Assembly (NCBI GenBank): GCA_000827495.1
Contig: KN817529.1
Location: 1-64,000 of the forward strand
Source: Hypholoma sublateritium FD-334 SS-4
Lineage: Eukaryota > Basidiomycota > Agaricomycetes > Agaricales > Strophariaceae
Direction: 5' to 3'
DNA: 64,000 bases
Below, one piece after another: positions 33,551-45,663 of the stretch. The notes beneath the pieces are model-generated. The model had not been told where the DNA came from and did no database searches. It was given only the letters and a program-made list of their open reading frames with translations. The position numbers and the translations under genes are program-made. Positions within the stretch are counted from its first letter, which is position 1, and every line of letters starts with the position of its first letter.

Positions 33551-35393
33551 CTACTGCTTGGACTTGGACAATGTCTCCAATATTGAATGAACTCCCTGTG
33601 GCTCCAAAACAACCTTAGTACCATCACAACGCGCCTTGCTCGTAAACTCGGAACACAGCTCGTTAATGTCAGCATCCTGTAAACAGACCATTAGTACGTC
33701 CGTCATGACTCTCCTTAGAGAGAGTTCTTACCTTGAATTTAGGGTCTGCTCTTATACTCCTCCATGCACTCAGCACCTCTACATTCTTATCGCTCTTCGC
33801 AGTCTTGGGGAAATTACTGCCTGCACAAGCGATCATTGTACCAAGAACGCCGTCTGAGCTCTTCCGCAACGTCGCAGGTGCAAACGGCGAAGCACCTTCA
33901 GTCTGTATCTTCTTCTCAAAGTCCTTCTTTGTCTTTGGACATGTCCCATCCGAGTGATTTTGTTCTGTTGTGACAAATATGGAACCACTACCACCGAGTA
34001 CAGATGGTGATGAAGCAGACGAAGAAGCAGCCGGCGAACGAGGCTTAAGGTGTGCAGGTGAAGGATGGTGTGTGACTGGGCTAATTGAAGCGGGCGACGA
34101 GGAAAGCATTGATAGATCCATCGGACCTGCGCTACCCATGAAACCCGAGAACAAATCATCTAGGTTAGTGTCATGGGATGTATTTGATGTCGGCCATGTG
34201 GAGAGCGCATTCATGTCGAAATTGAACGGGGAATATGCGTTGGAGCTCGAGCCAGACGCCGATGGAGTAGAGTTGCTGTCAGCTGTGAGGTTGTCAAACG
34301 TAGAGGCAAAGGACATGAACATGGGATTGCTTGCGATTGTAGTATATGGTGCGTTAGAGGCGAGACCAGTGTTGGCACCAAACCCGAAGTCCATTTGCAT
34401 GGCACCTTCCGTGGCAGTCGGCTGAGGAATGGTATCATCCAGTAGGTTGAGCATCGCAGGGTCGAAATTAGTTAGCGAACTCCAATCGAGAGGGTTTGTG
34501 ATTTTCGACGATGTGGAAGTTGCGGGAGATGCCGCCGAGTGGGCCGGAGAAATCGCCGAGAATATCGACTGGGGCGATGCGGGGGAGTCCGTAGAGTTTG
34601 ATCCTGTTGCCGCTCCGGATTTGGAAACCGCGAAAGTGAATGAGGTCTGCTTAAGGGCGACATTCTCTGTCTGCAGGCGTGTGAGCAGATCACGAAGGTT
34701 CTCATTCTCATGCTGTGTCTGTTCATTCTTAGCCTCGAGGTCGGCAACCTTGTCCTCGAGCTGGGAGAAAGATGAGGAGTGGAAAAAGTGCATTTGTAAG
34801 CAAAACTTACGTCCTTGACATGCTTTTCCTTTCGCTCCCTGAACGCCCGCTGTGCCGCCCTGTTCTGCTCCTTTCGCTTCATGAGCCGTCCTTCGTCCTT
34901 GCCCTTTGATTTGTGGATTGATAAGGGAATGTTCGAGAATAGAGCGTGGTAATGGAGCTTACGTTTCCACCAGATTTGCGACGAGCGGAGCCGCCCCTCT
35001 TCTCAGAGGCTGTGGAGGATAATGAGAGACAGACGAAACCGACTACGACGCAGACGTACACGTATTCTGCGACTTCTGGGTGGGGCCGTCTGAAAAGTCT
35101 TCATCGCTCGCCTTGCGCTTGAGGGCGTAGTCGGCGGAATCGTCGTTCTGCTGGTCGTTGTTGCTGGAGCCGGGCGGACTTGGGCTGCTGTCCTCGGACG
35201 GTGGGGTGAGGCTCGGCAAGGGGTAGGAGGATATTGTCTGGGGATTCACGCCATCGGCGTAGCCGCCAATGAACGAGAGATCGGAGTCTGCGGTGGGAAA
35301 CTGCTTCTGGAGCAGGGCGAGGAAGTCGCTGTCGGGAAGCTGGGAGAGATCTGAGTTGTCCCAGAGCGGGGCGACGTGAGTGTATGCGTCCAT
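33551..35393 (-). CDS. yap1: Yap1/Pap1-type bZIP transcription factor
   Basis: A redox-responsive activator of antioxidant genes. The acidic N-terminus (MDAYTHVAPLWDNSDLSQLP) is followed by a bipartite basic stretch and the fungal AP-1 basic region (KRKEQNRAAQRAFRERKEKH; the signature NxxAQxxFR is complete). A leucine zipper follows (LEDKVADLEAKNEQTQHENE). The middle is Ser/Pro-rich. The C-terminus is spliced from a segment with WRSIRADPKFK to DADINELCSEFTSKARCDGT, the cysteine-rich domain that forms disulphides and hides the export signal on oxidation. Further cysteines sit in GTCPKTKKDF and IACAGSNFP. The stop at 33551-33553 follows HSILETLSKSKQ. An E-box CACGTG lies 89 bp upstream of the start (35482-35487). 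Confidence 0.9.
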
Positions 35394-35667
35394 GAGAGGG
35401 GCAGATGGTGGTAATGGAGGGACCTGCGTGGATGCCAGGCCACTGAAACCGTCAATATATTACAAAGCACTTCGGCTTTGTCACGTGCCCTCTTGCGTGT
35501 TGCACGGCACACTGAGCGGCCCGCCGGCCGCCGGCGCTTGTTTCCGCGACCACCGTCGATGGCCGCACTTCGATTGCTACACTACTACAAGCCGTAATTA
35601 TGTCCCATGATCTCAACTTCCTCGCTCGTCGGCCCTGCGCACTCTCGCCCCCGCCGGGCGCCATCTA

Positions 35668-37129
35668 TCAATAATACTCGATCTCCAGCTAGAACAACAG
35701 TCAGACAATACCTGCATCACTAGCGATCCACGTACGTATAAGAATGCCACATTCTCTGGCCAAAGCATATTCAGTCCCACTGGGTTGTACACTTCCGCAT
35801 TCATCTGCTCGACCACCTTTCGGAGGCGGAGCATCGTCTAACGACGCGATCGGCGTCAGCGACCAATGGGGTTTCCGAGGACCGCGGTACTCGCCTTTTC
35901 GAAATGTGTCTTCATGAATAGCTTCGAGATCTGCAGCGTAAATACCGCTAGTACGTTGTCAAGCATAGCATGGCGCAGACTGTACGCCGCGATGAGAACC
36001 TCGTTTATCGCGTTGATAGACTCCAAAAACTGTGTCGGTGTTATCTGCATATTTCCGCTCAGCATTGACCCCCTGAAACAACATGTGCTTTCACGCACCC
36101 GACCCTCCAATTCCAGTGGGTATATTGGGGTGAACTGTATCAGTTCACCACCTGTGTAATCTCGCTCCACCCTGATGATCTCCCGCGGGTGGTGCACCCC
36201 AATTTGGCCCACCGGCGCCGTCCCAAATGCAGAGTCGGGCGGCGGCGGCCCAAAATAATACGACGACTTGGGCACCAGCGGTCGCGGGCTTTTCCTGCGA
36301 CGACCATAAAAAAAAATCAAAACCGACAACAATCAAATGCGACGCACCCCGCATTCTGCAGCGTCCGGAATTTGGCCGGGCTCGTGGGCGAGTAGTACCC
36401 CGCCAGCGCCGTGAGGTTGTTCTCCAGTGGCGGGGGTACGACCTCCCAGGGCATCGGTGACGGCGGGTGCGTGGTGTCGAGCCGCAGGTGCGACGCGCGC
36501 CTCGGCGCCTTCGCCACGGGCCTGCTCACCTCGCTCTCCTCCTCAACATGCGGCGTGTCCGCGTCCGCGCGCCCCGCCTCCTCAGCTATGCGCAGTGGGT
36601 CCGCATGGCCATCCACCGAGCGCTGCACCACGTGCCCGACGCTCGACGCCGACGCCGACGCCGACGCCTTCCTCGCATGCCCGCGGGCGACGAGCGACAG
36701 GCTGCTCGACGACGGGCCCTTGACGTGCCGCAGCTTCCGCTCGACCTCGGTGTCCTCCTCCTCCTCCCGCGGCAGTGTGTCCGCGACCAGTGTGCGCTCC
36801 GCCATCGTCAACTCGCCCTCCATCGTCATGCTCGCTTCGGCGTCGTAGTCTTCGGCAGCGGACAGTTCTGCAGGTGCTGGCAGGTGCGGTTCTATATTTG
36901 TCGTATTTGCAATGCTTGCAGAGGGGCTGCTCGGCGTAGTGGAGTCGAGAGGGCCTGCCGGTCCTGGAGAGGCTGTAGACAATTGTGGTAAAGGGAGTGG
37001 CGTTGGCGGGTATGGAGGAGTGGCAGAGTCGCCGCCGGCGGGAGGTGCCGCGACATGGATCACCGCATCGTAATCCACATCAGGCAGGGGAGAGTCAGCG
37101 GCTCTGGAGGGCGCGGCGTCTGATATCAT
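35668..37129 (-). CDS. erf4: Erf4/Shr5-like subunit of the Ras palmitoyltransferase (Golgin A7/ERF4 family)
   Basis: Erf4 stabilises the DHHC enzyme Erf2 that palmitoylates Ras on internal membranes. The long N-terminal exon (MISDAAPSRAADSPLPDVDY ...) is Pro/Ser-rich and disordered. The family domain is spread over the later exons: YYFGPPPPDSAFGTAPVGQ, HHPREIIRVERDYTGGE, ITPTQFLESINAINEVLIAA, HAMLDNVLAVFTLQISKLFM, then RLRKVVEQMNAEVYNPVGLN, ending ENVAFLY joined to LEIEYY. The intron after THFEK appears to use a GC donor (AAG|GCGAGT), since that join keeps frame and the family pattern. I prefer the Met at 37129 over the upstream in-frame one at 37192, which would add a hydrophobic lead. Confidence 0.85.
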
Positions 37130-38876
37130 TGCATCGAGGCAAGTTACAACCTGGATGAGTGCTGTGAGAAAGCAGAGTAAATTTATTGGCACCGAGCGTA
37201 CTGAGAGCCTCGGATTTGTTTATTTTTATTCGCTCATCCCCCACTGATGAAAATTCGATGCACTTTTCTTCTGGTTTTGTGAAAACTGAGCCACACAACA
37301 AAGAACTTTCTCGTCTACACGTTTCAGCCTGTAGGGTTCCCAACATTTGCAGCGCATGTTTCAACTGCCGTCAGGATCATGCAACATGGATAGCAGCTGC
37401 TATTTAACTTTCCTGCCGACGACCCCCTTAATCACCGTGCAGACATAGCATCCCCGATGACTTGGCATTGACTGCAATGCCCAACATTTTATAGTGCTGT
37501 GCGTTCAACTGCGAAAATAACTCAACACGGTGAACAGTCAAATATCAGAGATTGACACCCAACCGAAGCCTCAAGATATCGACGTGCTATGACAACCGTA
37601 TGTGCATAAGCACTCGTCCTCGTTTGTCATTTGATCCAAGAGCGCATCAAAAGGACTGTAAAATCAAAAATGCAATACGACTCTCCTTGCATTTTTCCGC
37701 CAGAACTCTAGCCATCTACGAATAATATTTGGATGAACCGCTCTTCGCAGTGCTCTCCGCGATAGCGATGAAATATGATGGCATATGGCTCGCGATGCTA
37801 TCACAAAGCCGTTCATCAACGGCATATGAGATCTCCAGCGGACAATCAGGCTGTGCAAACATTACCCTATTCTAAGCAAGGTTCCAGGGTTTTGCGCGTG
37901 CGGATAACAATCTCCGCGAAAGATACACTTTCAGCAGACGCCACCGCACCCAGCTTTCAACGATTATCACGGACGGTCAGATAGGGAACTCGTATATGAA
38001 GAGCACAGCGTACGAATATGAATAGGCGCCTGTTTAGGCACATTGCAGTCCGTCGATATCGCCGTTCATAATTGGATTCTTGAGACGAGTCACCAGCAAG
38101 AAGATGCACGGCAAAAGGATCTACCAGTATCATCGAGCTAAGTGGATTCCTATCAATAGCGCGCCCAGCAGCGCTTCGCAAGACAGCCACAGCAAACCCG
38201 GTCTGCAGAGCACTCACGGGGTGTGGGGAAGCTCGGCGATCGTGTGCAGGGGCCCTGCGCGGCGTCTAGCCTAGGCTGTGAAGCACAGACGCGGGCAGAG
38301 CATAAATAAGCGATGGAAGTGCGAGCGACATATATTAACGTGGGGGCTCAGACGGGTACTGCGGTCGGTCGATTATATCGGCGGAACGGTGAGACATATG
38401 ACATATATACGATGCGATTACCCTGGCCCCTGAATCGTGAACATTCATCCATGGCGCCACAATCTGTCGCCGCCGAATCTGCATTCATAGATAAGCGCAG
38501 CGCGCGCACAGACGACGTGCGTTCCAGACGCTGTGCCGCGGCGCGCTGCAGGGCGTGGGACCGGCCGGGCATACGACGGTCTTCCATGCTCAGAAGACGT
38601 GCAGCGCGCGTTACAAGTCCCAGTGGCGTTTCCCACTGCTTGCTTCGAGAAGCTGCTCGTCGCCCAATATCCTCCTCCGGCCGATCGACATGCTCCGCGA
38701 TCCAATCTCGCCTATAATTGTCTCCTCGCCGCGCTCCACGCTTGTTTAGACAGCTCAAAAAATTGTAGATTATGTAGGGGATATAGAACAATGAACGGCG
38801 CGCCGTAGGACCGCGAACAAGAGAGATCATAACATGTCATAAAAATAAGATCCAAAAACTCAGAGAGCGCGCGCGC
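37130..38876. other. 1.7-kb intergenic region without a supported gene
   Basis: No family-like exon, tRNA or obvious repeat. The open frame at 38348-38830 (minus) lies just downstream of the Cyc8 stop and is Arg-rich without recognisable content, so I regard it as 3'-flank noise. The Erf4 promoter must lie at the left end. Confidence 0.45.
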
Positions 38877-41800
38877 TCACGCCGACGCCTCCTTCTTTTC
38901 CCCAGGGGGCGACTGCGACTGCTTCGTGGGCGGCGAGCGCGACGATATCACGCGCACCTCCGCAGGCTTGCCCCGCGTCGGCGGCGACAGCGACGCGCGC
39001 GAGTCCACATGCATCTTGTCGTCGCGGTCGCCATTCGGCGACGGCGCAGTCAGCGTGGGCGACAGCGTCGCAATCGGCGGGAGCGCAATCGCCGCAGACG
39101 CCGTAGACGCCGCGTGCGCCTGCGGCCCAGCGCCAATCGGGCGCGGGTGGGGCGGCAGCACAGCAGGCAGCGACGGGCTCGGCGGGAACGGCTCGCGCGC
39201 CTCGGGCGAGTGCGACGCGGGCTGCGTGCGGAACGGGATTGGCGATGGCCGCGTCGACGGCAGCGGCGTGCGCCTGCCGGACGGCGACGAGATACGGCGC
39301 TTGATCATCTCGACGCGCGTGCGTTTGCTGCTGTTGTTCTCCGGGTCCTCTGGGCCGGGGCTGAGCGCGCGTTTGAGCGGGCCCGACGACCCCGGTGGCG
39401 GCGGCGGCGACGCGTGGTGCGATGACACCGAATTGCGGTGCGACGGCGGCGGGCGCGGCGACGGGTCGCTCAACCGACTGTGCGCCGAGATAGTGGGCGA
39501 GTGCGATGGCGCGTCTGGGCCACTAGCAGAGTCTCCGCGGTATCCAGTGGAGAGACCGATGAGCGCGTTCGCGACGCCCTCGTCGTAGTCATCGTCGACG
39601 AGCCTCGACGGCGGCCGCGGAGTCGCGCTCGTAGGCGAGGGCTGTATCGACCTCGACGAGCCAGAGCTGTTCTCTGGCGACCCCGGGCCCTTGGAGTACG
39701 CTTGCTGCAGCCTGAAGCTACCTGGCGGCCCGCGCTCCGTAAAGCTCTTTGAGCGCTCCACACTGTCCTCGTCCTTCCTCTTCCCTCCATTCAGCCTCTT
39801 CCTGCGCTCCTTCTTCGATGGGTCCTGCATCGACGACGACGCTACCGACTGCGGGGGCGAGAACTGTGGCGGCGGCTGTTGATGGTGCTGTTGCTGCGGC
39901 GGTGGGCCCTGCTGCATCTGTGGCGGCCCGTCCTCGCGTTCTTTCCTTCGGCGGTTCCTCTGGTCGAGCAAGGGCGTCGCATGCGGGCTCTCCGACGTCC
40001 GACTGCTGCCCACTACAATGTGCGCGGGCTGGTTGCGCCCACGCATACCCTCTGGCGAAACCGGGTAACTGCGCGGCTCGCTGCGCTCATGCTCATACTC
40101 CCTTGCCTCACGGGCGCCCCGATCCATCATGAGCGGGTCGTAGCGGCGCTGCTCATGGTGCATGGGCGGCTGCTGCGGGGGCGGCGGCGAACCGCGGAAC
40201 GCTAGCTGAGCGGACGGCCCTGCGGACGACGGTGGTTTGTTGTCCCAGAAGCGCTGCGGGTGGTGCGCGACGCGGGGCGACGGCTCCGGGGGGCTATGTG
40301 CGCGGGGCGAGCGCGGGGGGTACAGGGCCGACTGCGCACCATGCTGGACATAGTCATTGGCGTGTCGCGGACGACGATCCTCGCGATCCCAGTGGTCAGT
40401 CGGTGGTGGGCGGCGGTCAGCCCACGAAGGCTCCTGCTCAGAGGGCTCGCGGCGATGGTACACCCGCGGAGAACGCTGCGACGGTACCGCACCTGGCTGA
40501 GCGGGACCGCCTGGCTGCCGGAGCTGTTGCGGGTATCCCTGGAACGCCGGCGACCGTGGGCGACCGGTGTGCACGGTAGGCGAGATGGATCGCGAGTGAG
40601 GGCGTTGGCCCCGGAAGTAAATATCCTGGTGATGTGGGTGTCCATTGCGAACGTCCTCGGGAGGTCCTGGTGGCGGAAGAGGATGTTGGAGGAGCAGGCT
40701 TTGATGACCCCCACGAGGGCCGTCTCTCGACGGAGGGTAATCACGGGGAGCGTGCTGCGGCGGGCGATCGACCTCCATCGGGGCGAGAGGCGTATGCGAC
40801 GGCAAGTGGCGGCTCTCGTCGAGAACAACAGGCGGAGGCGGTCCTCCTCTGAATGGCGGGCTGTTGCGGCCAGAGCTTTGTGCTGGGGCCAGGGAGATTT
40901 CATTCGGAGGACCGCGCGAATCAGGACGGAACGAGCGATGGTGGTTGGGTGGCGCCAACATCAGCGGTGGCCCGCTGAGACTGAGTGCACCAGGCGGCGG
41001 AACCACTGAACTGGCATATGCGGTAGGATGCACGTCCTGGGGCACAGGCGCGTCGGGTAGTTGACCGCCTGTAGCTTGCGCATTCCTCAACAGTTGGAGG
41101 CGCTGGGCAATGGCGACGTTAGTCGGGTCGAGCTCACTAGCGCGGGCGTACGCATCGATGGCGTCGGTGATTTGGTTGTTGCAGCTTTCGTAGAGGCTGC
41201 CGAGATCAAACCATACTTCCGAGATGTATGGATTGATGCGAATGGCACGTGAATAGGCATCGAGAGCGTCGCGGAATTGATTGATCTGAAAATAGAGCAC
41301 ACCGATGGAGCACCAGAATGTGGGGTTGCGACCGTCACGGTAGACAGCTTGTTGGTAGGCTTCGTAAGCTTTGTTATACTTTTGGCCTGCCATGTAGGCA
41401 CGACCCAGCAGATACCAACTTTGGGAATCAGCGGGATCTATATGACAATGAGGCAGGGATAAAAACAGTGCTGAGGGGTCCACATACCAGCCTCGAGACT
41501 CTTGGTGAGATACGTGATGGCGAGCTCCTGATTTTGAAAAGCGGAGCCGTCTTGGTGATACAGCCAACCCAGTTGCTGCAGGACCTTTGCGTGACCAGGA
41601 CTTGCCTCGACAACACGTTCATAAGCATCTTTGGCACGCTCATACTGGACTGAATTAGATACGAACGGAGATGCGGTAAGCGGAGTACGTACGTTCTTCT
41701 GTTGCTCAAAGACATGGCCGATCTGGAACCAGATGTCGGCATGTGCGAGCGGGCTCGGGGGGTTGCGAAGGATGTGGTCGAAGCAGTCGAGCGACTCGAT

Positions 41801-42707
41801 GAACTTGCCCTGCTGTTTGTATATGATTCCGAGGCGGAAGAGAATCTCGTTCTCCTTGTCAAAGTCGAGATCTAAACATAGTCAGAGGTTGCGTAGCGCG
41901 GCGATGGCGGAACTGACCTTTGCACATGCGGAGAACAGAGGCAAAAGCCTCCTCGGCATGGTCGAGCGAGCCATATCGATCGTAGAGGATGCCGATCCCG
42001 TACCAGAGTTTGGGGTCCTCCTGGGAGGAGTGAGAAGACGGGGGATATAGAAAAGGCTAAAGTTACCTTTGGATTTGGGAGGAGATAGAGGGCCTGCTGG
42101 TAGGCGGAGTAGGCCTTTTGGAGGTCGTCCTGCATGAGATAGCAGTGGCCTGGTATTGTTAGACGGCGATAAACAGCAGCGGCAATGACGCACCGAGTGC
42201 ACTCCAGATTTCGCCGTTGTCCTCTTCTATCTGGAGAACGCGCTGGAAAAAGTCAACTGCCTAATTGGGCGAAGGACGTCATGTCAGATCGGGCAAACAT
42301 GGGCAAAGGGTTTGTTGACCGCGGACAAACAAAATACCTTTGGATAGTTTTCCTTGATCCGAGCGATACCCGCAACCTGTGTCAGCCCAGAAACGGACGT
42401 CGCGTTGTGGCGCAGCGCATTTTCGTACGCCGAGAGGGCGTGCTCGAGGTCGCCCATCTGCTCGGCGACGCGGCCTGCGGGGGGTGAGCGGCGGCGGGGG
42501 AGGGGTGGATGTATGCGCACCGATGAGGAGCCATGTCTGCTCGTTGGCGATGTTGAGCTTGTGGAGGATGGAGGCGGCGGGGGGCTGGCCGTTGGGGGCG
42601 GCGGGGGCGGCGAGGGGGGCGCCGTTCTGCTGGGGGGTGGCTGCGCCGTTGAGGAGCTGGGGGTCGTGCACGCGGAGGTCGCGGGACAAGTGCTGGCGGT
42701 GGGCCAT
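38877..42707 (-). CDS. cyc8: Cyc8/Ssn6 general transcriptional co-repressor (TPR protein)
   Basis: The TPR adaptor of the Tup1-Cyc8 complex, which connects DNA-bound repressors to Tup1. Start MAHRQHLSRDLRVHDPQLLN leads to SILHKLNIANEQTWLLIG and a run of about ten TPR units over the next exons: GDLEHALSAYENALRHNATS, ENYPKAVDFFQRVLQ, DDLQKAYSAYQQALYLLPNP, GSLDHAEEAFASVLRMCK, GKFIESLDCFDHILRNPPSP, YERAKDAYERVVEASPGHAK, YNKAYEAYQQAVYRDGRNPT and FRDALDAYSRAIRINPYISE. From about 41050 down to the stop the protein is a very long Pro/Ser/His/Arg-rich disordered tail. Introns are concentrated in the TPR part. Total near 1150 aa. It is divergent from the SERF gene. Confidence 0.92.
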
Positions 42708-42945
42708 TGTGGGGGGCGAAAGGGAGGGATGGTGTGGCGGGCTTGTATATATTATGTCGCTGCCGCGTGCCTTTGTTTTGCCGCATTTAGATTGTTTCCG
42801 TGCGGCGCCTACTCCATCGAGATCCACGTCCCTCGCGTGTCCTTGGAGGATCGATATCAGAACCCGCAGATTTCCGCCCGATCCATCAACCTTATTCACG
42901 CCGCCCAATAAAGCTGCACACACCACCCGCCCATCCGCCACCACA
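42708..42945. promoter_or_regulatory. Bidirectional promoter region of cyc8 and the SERF gene
   Basis: There are 238 bp between divergent starts. A TATATATTATG stretch lies near 42745 on the cyc8 side, and CCAAT at about 42904-42908 sits 40 bp before the SERF start. Confidence 0.4.
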
Positions 42946-43282
42946 ATGACCCGTAAGTCCCGCTGACCCCCACCGTCCACCCCGTTCACCGCCCTCCACA
43001 GGCGGAAACCAGCGCGAACAGGACCGGCTCAAGGCCCAGAAAAAGGCCGCAGACGCCGCAAAGAAGCCCAAGGAGAGCGCCGCCTCGCTGGCCAAGCGCA
43101 AGGAGGCGTGAGTCCACCCCCACCACCCCCCGACCCAGCTGACCCCGCCCAGTGACGCAGAGATTCTCCGCGCAAAGCAAAAGGTACATCAAATCCCCCC
43201 CATCGCCCCATCGCTCACCATCCCCCAGAAAAAAGAGGAGGACAAGGCGGCCGCTGCTGCTGCATCCTCGGCCAAGAAATGA
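42946..43282 (+). CDS. SERF / 4F5-family small basic protein
   Basis: A tiny four-exon gene (42946-42952, 43002-43107, 43153-43183, 43229-43282) too broken up to show as one open frame. Joined, it reads MTRGNQREQDRLKAQKKAAD and continues Lys/Ala-rich to a stop after SSAKK, about 65 residues. The start MTRGNQREQDR is the signature of the small EDRK-rich factor (4F5) family, conserved highly charged proteins reported to modify protein aggregation in animals. All four junctions keep phase. The first exon carries only seven coding bases. Confidence 0.85.
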
Positions 43283-44116
43283 CACGCGTATCAATGTCTA
43301 GTTAGATGTGAATGGATGTGCTTCCGAGGACCGAGTGATCACCAGACCCACAAATAAGCTTCCAGATCCCGTATAAATAATCGCTGTGCAAAAATAGCCC
43401 CCTCAATGAACTCCACCGACAGAAACAACTCGATGATACTCCGAATACGCCCATGGCAGTTCTGCATCGGCAACCAATCATCCGAATGTCACCGTCCATT
43501 TATTCCCCCGGGTGAATCCCTTTCCCTCCATCCCCCTCCTCCGTGCCTGCCAGGCGTGTGGTCAGATGGGGGCGCCAGAGGGGCGCAATGCACGATCAGA
43601 AGTCCCCTGCGTAGCAACCTTGTACAGCTTCGCACGGGACGACGTTCCTGTTAATTGCCGCTCGCACATCGCGATCCTTCTCGTCATTTCCTCATATCAA
43701 ATGATGGGCGATGGAAGAACACGCACATGAGCCTAGTATGGTTGTGACAACAAGCAATCGCTCAATGAAACATGATCATGAACCGGGTCTTTTCAAAAAT
43801 AGCAATGATCTACACCGCTGCTGAGAAATCCACAACAGTCTCCGCAGTCACCCAGAGTTCAACAAGGTTAAATGAGCATGACGATGCACGGGAGAACGCG
43901 GGTTGCGTCCATGCTAGTATCGCGCCAAGCTCTCGGGACAGGCGGCGATTCCCTGGCGATTTCATCAACGACGATAGGCACTATGCTGTACTCACCTTAA
44001 AAAGCCCATACCCGGTCCATATGTTTCTCTGATCCAGCGAAAACGGTCCCATCCATCCAGATGCTTACTGATAGATGTCTACATATCGATAAATAGTTTC
44101 CACTCCCCGCCCTTCC
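43283..44116. other. Intergenic region between SERF and Brl1 3' ends
   Basis: No supported gene or RNA. It presumably carries the 3' UTRs of the two convergent genes. Confidence 0.45.
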
Positions 44117-45528
44117 CTATTTGATTTTCGCCGCCACCCCTCCTTCCAGGCGCCTCCGCCTCGTCGGTGACTCAAGGTCTTCTTCGGACCGGTACCGACC
44201 CCAGTTCGGAGTAGGGGCTTGAGGAAGGTACCCGAAATGGGGGGGCGGAAAAGGGGTCGCTGATGGGAATGCCGAAGCGGCTTGATGCGTGGCTTGGCCC
44301 GCAGGCTGATGTTTCGACCGGTACAGCGAGAGGAGCGTATTAATGAACACGGTCAAAAACGCCAACGACGTCAGCGTGAATATCTGGTTACAAGGGGTCA
44401 GCCTCATTTGCGCCTCTGCTTCTAGCTTTACGCACCAAGGTCTTCCAGCTTATTGGTTCCACGAATCCGTTTACGACCTCCGCGATCAGCTCGGCCCCTA
44501 CCCTTGCACGTCCAACAATTGTAGGATCGCGATTCATACAAGTTTCCCAATTCGAACATTGCTGGACCATGGCGGGAATAATGTTGGGTTCGCCACACCG
44601 ATTATTTTGATATTGCACTGCACACACGCCGATTTCCTGAATGATATCTAATCCCAGATTAAAATTGAATACGTTATTGGCGTCATCTCCACGTACCTTG
44701 CGAATACTCGGATATCCGATGTTCCACATCCCGTTGGACAGTTACGATAAATTGCACGAAGAGGTAGAGGAAGATTAGAATCAGGGATAGGTTGAAAAAG
44801 AACTGTAGATAGCTAAAAACAATTTAGCATAATAGCCTCGCTTATTCCCTGGATTTACGTACCCGAGGAGGATGTAGGGCAAATCGGATTGCGGGGCCGG
44901 GTGTGCAGGCATATTGAGTGTATAGTGATTCGAGGTTTTGCGGGTCAGAGGTCCCGCGCCTCCCTCCTCTTCGCTATCCGAGCCGGAAGATGCCTCTCCA
45001 TCCTCGTGTTCCCGGCGACGACGAGTATATGACCGGTTCGTCCGCTGCCTATATACACGCCGCAGGGCACCACCAGCCACTGGCCTCTCGTGATCCTTCT
45101 CCTTCGCTGGCGACTCGTCTCCTTTTGTGTCTTCATTCCGGAATGGGCTCGCTTCCGTCATGTCCACGTCCTTGACATCAGCCTGTGGCGGAAATGCCTT
45201 TGATATCGAGAACTGGGGTGGGGGTGCCCATGGGTGTGACTGGGGCGTCTGGGGAAGGGGTGTTGGCTGAAAGAGGAACGGCACATTCTGGTTTGAGCCG
45301 AATGTGGGCTGGGGCGTTGCGAGGCCAGGTATTGGGGGGTTGAGAGCATCATGGGAGCCTGGGTGCACGCGTAAGGAGGGCTGCTGACGGAGTAACCTGC
45401 TGCCACCTACGTTTGCGAGGAGTGCTCTCCTCATTGCTAGCTGCCCACGCAGGCTTCACTGGACTTCGATTCGTCCACTGGTAGTCCATAGGCGCCTCCT
45501 TCGAGCGTTGGGTGTACCGCGAATTCAT
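44117..45528 (-). CDS. brl1: Brl1/Brr6-family nuclear envelope protein
   Basis: Brr6/Brl1 proteins act in nuclear pore assembly and membrane lipid balance in organisms with closed mitosis. The N-terminus (MNSRYTQRSKEAPMDYQWTN) is spliced to a Pro-rich region and then RRVYRQRTNRSYTRRRREHE. Next come YILLGYLQFFFN-type hydrophobic sequence forming the first membrane segment (near 44860-44760), then the lumenal cysteine domain (IGVCAVQYQNNRCGEPN, VQQCSNWETCMNRDPTIVG) with the family's four cysteines. A second membrane segment follows (FTLTSLAFLTVFINTLLSLY) and a short basic tail. Start 45528 is preferred over an in-frame Met at 45564. It is divergent from clpP. Confidence 0.88.
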
Positions 45529-45663
45529 GCTAGTGTGGTTGAGAAGGAGTTGAGCAACTCGCAACTTTTCTCGCCACGGCTGTTGACGCGTTGGTCACGT
45601 GGCGCAGTCGGTTCACGCCAAACTCAAATTAATTCGCGCGTTGCAACTTGCACTCTGACTTCA
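45529..45663. promoter_or_regulatory. Bidirectional promoter region of brl1 and clpP
   Basis: There are 135 bp between divergent starts, with a palindromic E-box CACGTG at 45596-45601. Confidence 0.5.

Noticed and set aside
38348..38830. 160-residue minus-strand open frame downstream of cyc8
   Set aside because: Arg-rich with no recognisable motif; it also shares the region with other open frames, so it is probably noise.
39438..40903. Many long frames on both strands opposite the cyc8 tail
   Set aside because: They are shadows of the Pro/Arg/Ser-rich low-complexity tail of cyc8, which continues in frame from its TPR region.
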